From positions 1 through 13,215 of the forward strand of contig JAJZWW010000048.1 in the NCBI GenBank assembly GCA_021846485.1: a stretch of DNA of 13,215 bases. The letters are read 5' to 3'. The number at the start of each line of letters is the position of its first letter. Within the stretch, counting starts at the first letter, position 1. The DNA comes from Actinomycetes bacterium (lineage in GTDB: Bacteria; Actinomycetota; Acidimicrobiia; Acidimicrobiales; Palsa-688). This document shows, piece by piece, positions 6,087-13,215 of the stretch. The notes beneath the pieces were generated by a model that saw only the letters and a program-made list of their open reading frames with translations, made no database searches and was not told where the DNA came from. A program made the position numbers and the translations under genes.

Positions 6087-7544
6087 TCACTGCCCCTGGC
6101 CGAGCGAGAAACCCCGTTCGCCGCCGAAGGTGAACAGCCCCTCGGTCTTGATGAAGCCCACCCCGGCGGCGACGAGCCGGCCGAGCAGGGCGACCACCTC
6201 TTCGGCGGGCACCGGGCGGTCGGGGTCGGGACCCTGGAAGCGACAGCGCCAGTGGTCCACGCAGAACGTCTCGGGGATGCCGTCGGGGTAGACCTTTTGA
6301 CCCCGGTTGGTGATCATCACCAGCCCGAGGCCGGGGTCCGAGCAGCCCTCGAGCAGCCCGGCCAGCTCCTCGATCGGCCGGCGCCAGTCGACGAACACGT
6401 CGATGCCGACCAGCTCCTTTCGAGCCGGGGTCCGCTCGCGCACCGAGACCCCGAAGCGTCCCGTACCCGACGGGTAGGCGACCGACCGCAGGGTTCGGGG
6501 GTGCTCGCCAAGGCGGGCGACGACCGCATCGGCGAAGCCCGAGGTGCCGACCAGCGTGGTCGAGGTCGCCGGGTCGTGGATGTCCGCGGTGTGCACCCCG
6601 TCCTCGATGGTCCGCAGCCACGCGTTGTGGACCCGGGTGGCCGCCTCCCCCTGGCCGATGTAGACGAGCATCTGGACCGCGGCGAGCAGCAGGCCCGAGG
6701 GGTTGGCGACGTCCTTGCCCGCCAGGGGGGGCGCGGAGCCGTGGACCGCCTCGAACATCGCCACGTCGGTGCCGACGTTCGCGCTGCCGGCGAGGCCGAC
6801 CGAGCCGGCGATCTGCGCTGCGACGTCGGAGAGGATGTCCCCGTAGAGGTTGGGCAGGACGATGACGTCGAAGTCCTCGGGGGTGTCGGCCAGCTTGGCG
6901 GCCCCGATGTCGATGATCCAGTGCTCGTGGTCGAGGTCGGGGTACTCGCCGGCCACCTCCTCGAAGACCTGGTGGAACAGCCCGTCGGTCAGCTTCATGA
7001 TGTTGTCCTTGGTGAAGCACGACACCTTGGAGCGCCCGTAGCGCCGGGCGTACTCGAACGCGTAGCGCACCACCCGCTCGGTGCCCGGCCGGGTGATCAG
7101 CTTCAGGCACTGGGTCACGTCTTCGGTCTGGCGGTGCTCGATCCCGCCGTAGACGTCCTCCTCGTTCTCCCGGACGATCACCAGGTCCATCCCCGGGTGG
7201 CGGGTGGCGACGAAGGGGGCGTACGCGGGGCACGGCCGGAGGTTGGCGAACAGCCCGAGAGCCTTGCGGACGGTGACGTTGAGGCTCTTGTAGCCGCCGC
7301 CCTGGGGGGTGGTGATCGGAGCCTTCAGGAACACCCGGGTCGAGCGCAGAGACTCCCACGCGCCCGGCTCGATGCCCGAGGTGTTACCCGCGGCGTAGAC
7401 CGACTGGCCGATCCGGATGGTCTCCACCGCCAGGTCCGCTCCGCCGGCGGTCACCACCCGGAGGGTCGCGTCCATGATCTCCGGTCCGATGCCGTCGCCG
7501 TGGGCCACGGTGATCGGGACCGGGCCAGTGGGGGGGTTGATCAT
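6087..7544 (-). CDS. icd: Isocitrate dehydrogenase (long type, with extra C-terminal domain)
   Basis: A 485-residue isocitrate dehydrogenase, which converts isocitrate to 2-oxoglutarate and CO2 in the TCA cycle. The start is ATG 7544, with GGAG 6 nt upstream; a longer frame to 7631 exists but its extra residues are not family-like. Visible motifs: HGDGIGPEI (15-23), the substrate-binding loop GYKSLNVTVRK (84-94) with S87, N89 and R93, R103 in NLRP, R125 in IVRENEEDVYGG, KDNIMK (179-184), and NLYGDILSD (232-240) with metal-binding aspartates. The cofactor loop reads HGSAPPLAGKDVANP (268-282). The usual determinant pair (Lys-Tyr in NADP enzymes, Asp-Ile in NAD enzymes) is Pro273-Leu274, so the cofactor is uncertain. 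Residues from about 330 form the extra domain of the approximately 480-residue alphaproteobacterial/Thermus type. It diverges from ahcY. Confidence 0.93.
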   Translation of the reverse strand: MINPPTGPVPITVAHGDGIGPEIMDATLRVVTAGGADLAVETIRIGQSVYAAGNTSGIEPGAWESLRSTRVFLKAPITTPQGGGYKSLNVTVRKALGLFANLRPCPAYAPFVATRHPGMDLVIVRENEEDVYGGIEHRQTEDVTQCLKLITRPGTERVVRYAFEYARRYGRSKVSCFTKDNIMKLTDGLFHQVFEEVAGEYPDLDHEHWIIDIGAAKLADTPEDFDVIVLPNLYGDILSDVAAQIAGSVGLAGSANVGTDVAMFEAVHGSAPPLAGKDVANPSGLLLAAVQMLVYIGQGEAATRVHNAWLRTIEDGVHTADIHDPATSTTLVGTSGFADAVVARLGEHPRTLRSVAYPSGTGRFGVSVRERTPARKELVGIDVFVDWRRPIEELAGLLEGCSDPGLGLVMITNRGQKVYPDGIPETFCVDHWRCRFQGPDPDRPVPAEEVVALLGRLVAAGVGFIKTEGLFTFGGERGFSLGQGQ

Positions 7545-7581
7545 CAGTTGCTCCGTGTTGGTCGTTGCCTCGCCGGGCCGG

Positions 7582-7587
7582 ACGCTA
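7582..7587 (-). promoter_or_regulatory. -10 box of icd
   Basis: On the minus strand, TAGCGT lies about 38 nt upstream of ATG 7544, leaving room for a roughly 30 nt leader with the GGAG site. The -35 region falls inside the tandem repeats (7596-7635). Confidence 0.4.
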
Positions 7588-7595
7588 CTCCCGGC

Positions 7596-7658
7596 CCCGG
7601 TTGGCGGCCACCGAGCCCGGTTGGCGGCCACCGAACCCGGCGGGCGGCTAGGTTGGCG
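7596..7658. repeat. 20 bp tandem repeats between icd and ahcY
   Basis: Two adjacent 20 bp copies (7596-7615 and 7616-7635), CCCGGTTGGCGGCCACCGAG, differ only in the last base. A degenerate third copy starts at 7636, and the core GGTTGGCG recurs at 7651-7658. The array fills the space between the divergent -10 boxes of icd (7587-7582) and ahcY (7649-7654). This is where a shared regulator would bind; no regulator is identified. Confidence 0.7.
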
Positions 7659-7849
7659 AAGGACGGGCCGACCGGATGGGAAGGGTCAGACGACCCCGGC
7701 CTGCGACGGGCTACCAGCGCCACCCCGGGATGCTCCGCGGCGCGGCGGACCCCGGCGAGCTGCCCTCCCGGCCGGTCGCCGGGCCAGGCGTCCTCGACGG
7801 TCTCGCAGCCCGAGCAGTCCCCTTTCCCCATCTCCTCGGAGGCACTCCA
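7649..7849 (+). promoter_or_regulatory. Putative ahcY promoter and about 190 nt leader
   Basis: TAGGTT (7649-7654) would start transcription near 7661. The leader can form GGGTC/GACCC (7683-7687 with 7692-7696) and CCCGGC/GCCGGG (7767-7772 with 7778-7783). The ribosome-binding GGAGG (7838-7842) is preceded by CTCC (7832-7835), which could pair with GGAG. An in-frame ATG at 7676 extends the reading frame, but the added residues are not family-like. No SAH or SAM riboswitch signature was seen. Confidence 0.35.
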
Positions 7850-9274
<1,425 letters not shown>

Positions 9275-9277
9275 GCT

Positions 9278-9324
9278 GCCCGATCCGCCGCCGGCGGTGC
9301 CGACCGCCCGATCCGCCGCCGGCG
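9278..9324 (+). repeat. 19 bp direct repeat after ahcY
   Basis: GCCCGATCCGCCGCCGGCG occurs at 9278-9296 and again at 9306-9324 (offset 28 bp), starting 4 bp past the ahcY stop. Each copy contains the self-complementary core CCGCCGGCG, so each can fold in RNA; the first has the full CCGCCGGCGG palindrome. It may be part of the 3' end or terminator of ahcY. Confidence 0.6.
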
Positions 9325-9330
9325 ACGGCC

Positions 9331-9344
9331 CCCTGCCCGCAGGG
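9331..9344 (+). terminator. GC hairpin downstream of ahcY
   Basis: CCCTGC/GCAGGG (9331-9336 with 9339-9344) closes on a very short loop and follows the 19 bp repeats. There is no T-tract, which is common for actinobacterial terminators. Weakly supported. Confidence 0.3.
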
Positions 9345-9429
9345 TGAGTGGGCCCGCGTCCAGCGGGCATGGGGGCTCGGCGAGGCCGGGCGACGTCGGC
9401 AGCGGGACCCGGGCTCCGGGCACCGGCGC

Positions 9430-9435
9430 TAGACT
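9430..9435 (+). promoter_or_regulatory. -10 box upstream of the small membrane protein
   Basis: TAGACT is 6 nt before GTG 9442 (short leader frame) and 11 nt before TTG 9447. GGAG (9436-9439) follows directly and could serve the TTG start. No clear -35 is visible. Confidence 0.4.
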
Positions 9436-9441
9436 GGAGTG

Positions 9442-9474
9442 GTGAGTTGCGGTCATGGCGGCGTTCGCCGGTGA
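9442..9474 (+). CDS. Possible 10-residue leader peptide
   Basis: GTG 9442 starts a frame of ten codons (MSCGHGGVRR). Its TGA (9472-9474) overlaps GTG 9471 of the membrane protein by GTGA. The start is 6 nt after a -10 box, as expected for leaderless translation. Terminating ribosomes could restart on the downstream gene, which has no Shine-Dalgarno of its own. The single Cys codon may or may not matter. The frame is too short to judge by coding statistics, and a TTG start at 9447 for the membrane protein would make it unnecessary. Confidence 0.3.
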   Translation: MSCGHGGVRR

Positions 9475-9641
9475 CGATCCTCTACGGTGCCGCGGCGGCC
9501 CTGGTCCTGGCCCAGCTGGTGGGCATCTACGGTCTGGTCACCCGCAAGGCCGACCTGGTCTTCAGCCTCCTCATGATCGCCCTGGTGGTGCTCGCCGCAG
9601 TGCTGGCGATATCGGGAGTCGAAGCCCTCGGTCACCTGTAG
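9471..9641 (+). CDS. Small two-helix membrane protein, unknown function
   Basis: I do not recognise a family. From GTG 9471 it is 56 residues: helix 1 (about 4-23, LYGAAAALVLAQLVGIYGLV), a short charged turn (TRKAD), and helix 2 (about 29-50, VFSLLMIALVVLAAVLAIS), ending GVEALGHL. The basic turn between the helices predicts both ends outside. The start is uncertain. GTG 9471 overlaps the possible leader peptide, while TTG 9447 has GGAG 7 nt upstream and would add eight residues (LRSWRRSP in sequence). The stop is 52 nt before the molybdoenzyme start. That gene has its own -10 box, so cotranscription is not required. Confidence 0.6.
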   Translation: MTILYGAAAALVLAQLVGIYGLVTRKADLVFSLLMIALVVLAAVLAISGVEALGHL

Positions 9642-9681
9642 CGCCGGGCGGGCGAGCGTCGCGCCCGGCAGGGACCGGCGG

Positions 9682-9687
9682 TAGCGT
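9682..9687 (+). promoter_or_regulatory. -10 box of the molybdoenzyme gene (leaderless start)
   Basis: TAGCGT (TANNNT) ends 6 nt before ATG 9694, leaving no room for a ribosome-binding site after transcription begins. This is the classic leaderless spacing. Confidence 0.45.
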
Positions 9688-9693
9688 CACGGG

Positions 9694-12069
9694 ATGCTCA
9701 GGCGAGCCCGCCAGGTCGCCCACTGGGGAGCCTTCAGCGTCGAGGCGGACGACGGGCGGGTCGTGGCGGTCCGGCCCCATCCAGCCGACCCGGACCCCTC
9801 GCCACTGCTCGGCAACGTGGCCGACGCCGCGCGAGGCGCGGCGCGGGTGAGGTGCCCCGCGGTGCGGAGGGGATGGTGGGAGGACGGGCCGGGACCGTCG
9901 GCCGGCCGGGGGGCCGACGAGTGGCTCGCGCCGGGCTGGGACGCGGTGCTCGACCGGGTGGCGGCCGAGCTGCGCCGGGTGCGGGACGACTTCGGGCCCG
10001 ACGCCGTCTACGCCGGCTCCTACGGCTGGGCGAGCGCGGGGCGCTTCCACCACGCCCAGAGCCAGCTGCGCCGCTTCACCGGGCTGTTCGGCGGGGCGAC
10101 GGTCAGTGTGGGCTCCTACAGCACCGGGGCGGCCGAGGTGCTCCTGCCCCACGTCGTCGGCGACGACGAGGCGGTGTGGCGGGGGGCGACGTCGTGGTCG
10201 GTGATCGCCGCCCACACCGACACCCTGGTGGCCTTCGGGGGGCTCCCGGCGAAGAACTCCGGGGTCTCCCCGGGCGGGGTGACCGAGCACCGGGTGGCGG
10301 CCGCCCTCCGCCGGGGGGTCGCGCGCGGCATGGGGATCGAGGTGCTCAGCCCGCTCGCCGACGACGTGGCCCCCGACCTCGGGGCCACCTGGCACCCGCT
10401 GCGGCCCGGCACCGACGTGGCGGTCATGCTCGGCCTGGCCCACGTGCTGGTCGAAGAGGGCCTCGCCGACCTCGACTTCTGCGAGCGCTGCTGCGTCGGC
10501 ACCGACCGCCTCCTCGACTACCTGGCCGGGCGGAGCGACGGCGTGGCGAAGACCCCCAGGTGGGCGGCGGGCATCTCCCAGGTCCCGGCTGCGGCGATCT
10601 CGGACCTCGCCCGGCGCATGGCCGCCGGCCGCACCATGGTCACCACCTCGTGGTCGCTGCAGCGGGCCCGCCACGGGGAGCAGCCGCTCTGGATGTCCAT
10701 CGCCCTCGCCTGCCTGCTCGGCCAGGTCGGCCTGCCCGGGGGCGGCTTCGGGCACGGGTACGCGTCGATGGCCGATGTCGGGGGCCCCCGAGACCTGGTC
10801 CGGGTGCCGGCGCTGCCCGGTGCGACCGGCTCGCTGCGCTCGTGGATCCCCGTCGCCCGGGTAGCCGACATGCTCCTCCACCCCGGAGAGCCCTACGACT
10901 TCGACGGCCGGCGGCGCCGCTACCCCGAGATCCGCCTGGTGTACTGGGTGGGAGGCAACCCGTTCCACCACCACCAGGACCTGGGCCGCCTCCGGCGGGC
11001 CTGGCAACGGCCCGACACCGTCGTCGTGCACGAGACGCACTGGACCGCCACCGCCCGGCACGCCGACGTGGTCCTTCCTGCGACGGTCACCCTCGAGCGC
11101 GACGACCTTGCTGCCGGCCGGGGTGACGGGCGGGTCCACGCGCTGCAGCGGGTCGCGCCGCCCGCAGGCGAGGCGCGCGACGACTACGCGATCTTCGCCG
11201 GGCTGGCCGACCGGCTCGGCTTCGGGGACGCCTTCAGCGAGGGCCGCGACGCCGGCGCATGGATCCAGGAGATGTACCGCCAGCTCGCCGGGCGCCTCGG
11301 CGACGCCGGCGTGGAGGCCCCGAGCTTCGAGGAGTTCTGGGCGGCCGGCGAGCTCGCGGTGCCCACCGAGGGTGACGACCGGGTGCTGTTCGCCGAGCTC
11401 CGCAGCGACCCGCGCGCCCACCCCCTGGGGACCCCGTCGGGGCGCATCGAGCTGTGGTCGGCGACGATCGAGCGCTTCGGCTACGCCGACTGCCCCCCGC
11501 AGCCGCGTTGGCTGGAGCCCGAGGAGTGGCTCGGCGGCCGCGCGGCAGTGCGCTGGCCGCTGCAGTTGATCGCCAACAACCCGGCCACCCGCCTGCACAG
11601 CCAGCTCGACCCCGGAGCGACCAGCCGCGCGGCAAAGGTGGCCGGACGCGAGCCGATCCGGATGCACCCGGGAGACGCTGCCGCCCGCGGCCTGCGGGCG
11701 GGGGAGGTGGTGGTGGTGTCCAACGACCGGGGCGCCTGCCTCGCCGGCCTGGTCGTCTCCGAGCTGGTCCGACCCGGGGTGGTGCAGCTGTCCACCGGGG
11801 CTTGGTACGACCCCGACGACCCCGCCGCCGAGCTCCCCCTCTGCCGGCACGGCAACCCCAACGTCCTCACCTCCGACCGGCCGACGTCCCGGCTGTCGCA
11901 GGCCAGCGCCGGCCAGCACACCCTGGTCCAGGTCGAGCGCTGGGAGGGCCCGGTGCCCGAGGTCCGCGCCTGGGAGCCCCCGACGCTCCACCCGGTGGCG
12001 CCGACCGCTCCCCGACCGGTGGGAGCGGGGCCTCCGGGCGTCGCCGGGGCTGGGCGCCCGGGGCCGTAG
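9694..12069 (+). CDS. Molybdopterin-dependent oxidoreductase, DMSO reductase/biotin sulfoxide reductase type
   Basis: A 791-residue enzyme of the DMSO reductase superfamily. Residues 104-134 (AVYAGSYGWASAGRFHHAQ, then RRFTGLFGG) match the BisC/TorA/DorA group, with the active-site pair Y110-G-W112. SVGSYSTGAAEVLLPHVVG (138-156) holds S143, equivalent to the serine that binds molybdenum in this group. WVGGNPFHHHQD (around 422-433) and ETHWTATARHADVVLPAT are further family motifs. The C-terminal dinucleotide-binding domain contains ANNPATRLHSQLD and LSTGAWYDP. There is no N-terminal Fe-S motif and no Tat signal, so it resembles cytoplasmic BisC: reduction of biotin or methionine sulfoxide, or an N-oxide, is likely. 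No partner or cofactor genes are adjacent. The last 30 residues are a Pro/Gly-rich tail. The stop TAG (12067) lies inside a -10-like TAGCAT. Confidence 0.9.
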   Translation: MLRRARQVAHWGAFSVEADDGRVVAVRPHPADPDPSPLLGNVADAARGAARVRCPAVRRGWWEDGPGPSAGRGADEWLAPGWDAVLDRVAAELRRVRDDFGPDAVYAGSYGWASAGRFHHAQSQLRRFTGLFGGATVSVGSYSTGAAEVLLPHVVGDDEAVWRGATSWSVIAAHTDTLVAFGGLPAKNSGVSPGGVTEHRVAAALRRGVARGMGIEVLSPLADDVAPDLGATWHPLRPGTDVAVMLGLAHVLVEEGLADLDFCERCCVGTDRLLDYLAGRSDGVAKTPRWAAGISQVPAAAISDLARRMAAGRTMVTTSWSLQRARHGEQPLWMSIALACLLGQVGLPGGGFGHGYASMADVGGPRDLVRVPALPGATGSLRSWIPVARVADMLLHPGEPYDFDGRRRRYPEIRLVYWVGGNPFHHHQDLGRLRRAWQRPDTVVVHETHWTATARHADVVLPATVTLERDDLAAGRGDGRVHALQRVAPPAGEARDDYAIFAGLADRLGFGDAFSEGRDAGAWIQEMYRQLAGRLGDAGVEAPSFEEFWAAGELAVPTEGDDRVLFAELRSDPRAHPLGTPSGRIELWSATIERFGYADCPPQPRWLEPEEWLGGRAAVRWPLQLIANNPATRLHSQLDPGATSRAAKVAGREPIRMHPGDAAARGLRAGEVVVVSNDRGACLAGLVVSELVRPGVVQLSTGAWYDPDDPAAELPLCRHGNPNVLTSDRPTSRLSQASAGQHTLVQVERWEGPVPEVRAWEPPTLHPVAPTAPRPVGAGPPGVAGAGRPGP

Positions 12070-12130
12070 CATCGCTCGCCGACCAGGCCACGGCGGGCTC
12101 GGCCGGGCCCGACGGGCGGCCAAGAGGAGG
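12067..12130 (+). promoter_or_regulatory. Promoter -10 and strong ribosome-binding site of the crotonase-fold gene
   Basis: TAGCAT (12067-12072) contains the stop codon of the preceding gene and would give a leader of nearly 60 nt. The leader ends in AGGAGG (12125-12130), 6 nt before GTG 12137. This is the strongest Shine-Dalgarno in the window, and it fixes the start. Confidence 0.45.
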
Positions 12131-12136
12131 AGCGCA

Positions 12137-12772
12137 GTGACGACGAGCACCCACGGGGACGTGAGCGTGCAGGTAGGCGCCGACCACGTCGCGACCGTCG
12201 AGATCCACCGGCCATCCGCCAACTTCTTCGACGTCGGCTTGATCAGGAGCCTGGCGGAGGGGCTGGACGCAGTCGACGCCGACCCCGGCGCATGGGTCGT
12301 GCTGCTCTGCTCGGAGGGCAAGTACTTCTGCGCCGGAGCCGACTTCGGCGCGCAGAGCTCCGCCGAGCCGCTCGGCCCGGGCGACACCGCCCGGCTCTAC
12401 CGCGAGGCGGTCAGGCTCTTCTCGGCCCGGACTCCGTTGGTCACCGCGGTCCAGGGCGCGGCCATCGGAGGCGGTCTGGGGCTGGCGTGCGCCGCGGACT
12501 TCCGGGTGGCGAGCGCCGAGTCACGCTTTTCCGCGAACTTCGCCCGCCTCGGGTTCCACCAGGGCTTCGGGCTGTCGGTGACCCTGCCCGCCATCGTCGG
12601 GCAGCAAAGGGTTCGATCCGCGAGACGCTGCGCGGGCCACCTCGCCGGGGAGGCGGCCAGGGTCACCGAACGCGAGGACGCCGAGCAGGTCCGGCTGCGG
12701 TCCACCGAGGACTTCGCCGAGGGGATCGCGGCAAGCGCCGGCCGCCGCGAGCCGCGCTTCACCGGCCGGTGA
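12137..12772 (+). CDS. Enoyl-CoA hydratase/isomerase family protein, internally deleted
   Basis: A 211-residue crotonase-fold protein; intact relatives are about 260. Residues 1-157 look normal: VATVEIHRPSANFFD, SEGKYFCAGADF (59-70, oxyanion hole), VQGAAIGGGLGLACAADFRV (105-124), and FARLGFHQGFGLSVTLPAIVGQQR. The Glu144 and Glu164 positions of rat hydratase are Gly and Phe, so classical hydration is not expected even in the intact family. Then about 50 residues are missing. The stretch SIRETLRG that should follow is present in the +1 frame (12613-12636), and an extra C at 12637 returns reading to the normal frame for HLAGEAARVTEREDAEQ. Residues 159-167 are therefore misread, and the C-terminus (FAEGIAASAGRREPRF) is normal. 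Probably acyl-CoA metabolism originally; it may be non-functional. Confidence 0.65.
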   Translation: MTTSTHGDVSVQVGADHVATVEIHRPSANFFDVGLIRSLAEGLDAVDADPGAWVVLLCSEGKYFCAGADFGAQSSAEPLGPGDTARLYREAVRLFSARTPLVTAVQGAAIGGGLGLACAADFRVASAESRFSANFARLGFHQGFGLSVTLPAIVGQQRVRSARRCAGHLAGEAARVTEREDAEQVRLRSTEDFAEGIAASAGRREPRFTGR

Positions 12773-12775
12773 GCC

Positions 12776-12803
12776 CAGTCTAGACGGGTCTCTAGTCTGA
12801 CTG
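12776..12803. terminator. Imperfect inverted repeat after the crotonase-fold gene
   Basis: CAGTCTAGAC (12776-12785) pairs with GTCTGACTG (12795-12803) with one bulged base and a 9 nt loop, starting 3 bp past the stop. It could be a terminator, though there is no T-tract. TAGTCT (12793-12798) inside it also fits TANNNT, so it may instead be part of a control region for the toxin-antitoxin pair. Confidence 0.35.
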
Positions 12804-12851
12804 AGTGGGGCGTCGCAGTCGGGGATCCGCTACTGGGACCCAACGCCGAGC

Positions 12852-12880
12852 TGGCGCTGATGGCGCTACAATGGCGCCAT
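12852..12880 (+). promoter_or_regulatory. Promoter and candidate autoregulatory operator of vapB
   Basis: TACAAT (12867-12872), close to TATAAT, ends 6 nt before ATG 12879, so the transcript would be leaderless. TGGCGC is repeated at 12852, 12861 and 12872, and the last copy is half of the perfect palindrome ATGGCGCCAT (12871-12880). The palindrome includes part of the -10 box and the first two bases of the start codon. TGGCGC (12861-12866) and GCGCCA (12875-12880) also form an inverted repeat around the -10. Ribbon-helix-helix antitoxins typically repress from such sites. Confidence 0.55.
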
Positions 12881-13109
12881 GCCCAGCGTCCAGGTCAAGG
12901 ATGTTCCCCCCGAGACTCATGCCGTGCTGCGCCGCCGAGCAGCCACGGCCAACCAGTCGTTGCAGGAGTACCTGCGCCAACGGCTGATCGAGGAGGCCGC
13001 CACGCCGACCGTAGAGGAACTCCTGGAGCGCGCCGGCGGCCGGGCCGGGGGCTCCGTCCCGTTGTCCGAGGCGGTAGCCGTCCTGCGCCAAGACCGTGAT
13101 CGTCGTTGA
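12879..13109 (+). CDS. vapB: VapB/FitA-type ribbon-helix-helix antitoxin
   Basis: A 76-residue protein. The N-terminal 40 residues fit a ribbon-helix-helix DNA-binding domain: a beta strand (PSVQVKDVP), helix 1 (PETHAVLRRRAATAN) and helix 2 (SLQEYLRQRLIEEAA). The C-terminal part (TVEELLERAGGRAGG, then SVPLSEAVAVLRQDRDRR) should wrap the toxin active site and neutralise it. It overlaps the toxin start by 14 bp, so the two are translationally coupled, the normal arrangement for VapBC. It probably represses its own promoter through the palindrome at its start codon. Family-level naming is safe; the exact VapB or FitA subgroup is not. Confidence 0.88.
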   Translation: MPSVQVKDVPPETHAVLRRRAATANQSLQEYLRQRLIEEAATPTVEELLERAGGRAGGSVPLSEAVAVLRQDRDRR

Positions 13110-13215
13110 CGCGAGCGTGCTCTCGTCGGCTCTTGCCGATGACGGGGACGACGGCGACCGGGCCAGGGGGCGATTACGTGGCGAGCACTTGGCTGCTCCC
13201 GAGCTGGTTGACCTG
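13096..13215 (+). CDS. vapC: VapC-type PIN-domain toxin, N-terminal fragment
   Basis: Forty codons from GTG 13096 to the window edge. VIVVDASVLSSALADD is the opening strand of a PIN domain, with the first metal-binding acidic residue at D5, followed by an acidic loop and RARGRLRGEHLAAPELVDL. The second conserved acidic position is probably the Glu or Asp in PELVDL. VapC toxins are Mg-dependent ribonucleases that cut tRNA or rRNA; the target of this one cannot be read. The rest of the gene is outside the window. Confidence 0.88.
   Translation, partial: MIVVDASVLSSALADDGDDGDRARGRLRGEHLAAPELVDL

Noticed and set aside
5575..6291. Lipoprotein frame read through to 6291
   Set aside because: The last 200 bp are antisense to the conserved C-terminus of icd, so the tail is read-through rather than protein sequence.
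7655..7849. SAH or SAM riboswitch before ahcY
   Set aside because: The expected conserved blocks of these classes are not visible.
7676..7849. ahcY start at ATG 7676
   Set aside because: The extra 58 residues are not family-like, and ATG 7850 has a proper GGAGG site.
9571..12387. A 938-codon open frame on the minus strand across the molybdoenzyme gene
   Set aside because: It mirrors a recognisable plus-strand enzyme with intact motifs, its translation is low-complexity Gly/Arg/Pro/His, and such antisense frames are common at this GC content.
12805..12987. A 60-codon GTG frame starting 6 nt after TAGTCT and overlapping vapB
   Set aside because: It is out of frame with the recognisable antitoxin for most of its length and its product is Arg/Cys/Pro-rich without domain character.

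Overview
The window is a 13.2 kb piece of a very GC-rich chromosome, almost certainly from an actinobacterium and possibly an acidimicrobial one. The reasons are: an Sdh1-type succinate dehydrogenase like that of mycobacteria; a ferrochelatase with the extra cysteines of the actinobacterial [2Fe-2S] enzymes; a secreted protein built of GYWLV...FGDA repeats; an AhcY of the longer mycobacterial-like type; many GTG starts; and TANNNT -10 boxes lying 6-9 nt upstream of start codons, as in leaderless actinobacterial mRNAs. The lineage is inferred from these traits, not from a database match.

Layout. Positions 1-925 (minus) hold the start of a succinate dehydrogenase operon: the membrane anchor, then a flavoprotein cut by the window edge. 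Divergent from it is a LysR-type regulator (1044-2018). Convergent with the regulator is a crotonase-fold gene (minus, about 2533-1964) that lacks its central core and its own stop codon. A 348 bp gene-free stretch (2534-2881) ends in a strongly structured leader. The leader precedes a secreted repeat protein with a C-terminal 3D domain (2882-4273). Ferrochelatase follows (4312-5340). Next is a decayed-looking stretch (5341-6086) with a short unknown reading frame and a frameshifted lipoprotein resembling DUF4232 proteins. Isocitrate dehydrogenase (minus, 7544-6087) and adenosylhomocysteinase (7850-9274) diverge from a control region with 20 bp tandem repeats. Then come a small two-helix membrane protein (9471-9641) with a possible 10-codon leader peptide, a cytoplasmic DMSO-reductase-family molybdoenzyme (9694-12069), and a second crotonase-fold gene with an internal deletion (12137-12772). 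The window closes with a VapBC-type toxin-antitoxin pair whose toxin is cut by the edge.

How the genes fit together. Most are core metabolism: TCA cycle and respiration (Sdh, Icd), haem synthesis (HemH/CpfC) and the methyl cycle (AhcY). Most genes appear to have their own promoter; only SdhC-SdhA, the short frame plus lipoprotein, the leader peptide plus membrane protein, and VapB-VapC are overlapped or coupled. I did not find a clear new multi-gene defence or biosynthetic system. The most promising undescribed element is the leader of the 3D-domain protein. There a hairpin loop is exactly complementary to the ribosome-binding region, which suggests a cis-acting RNA switch or thermosensor. 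The decay of both crotonase genes and of the lipoprotein is the other unusual trait.
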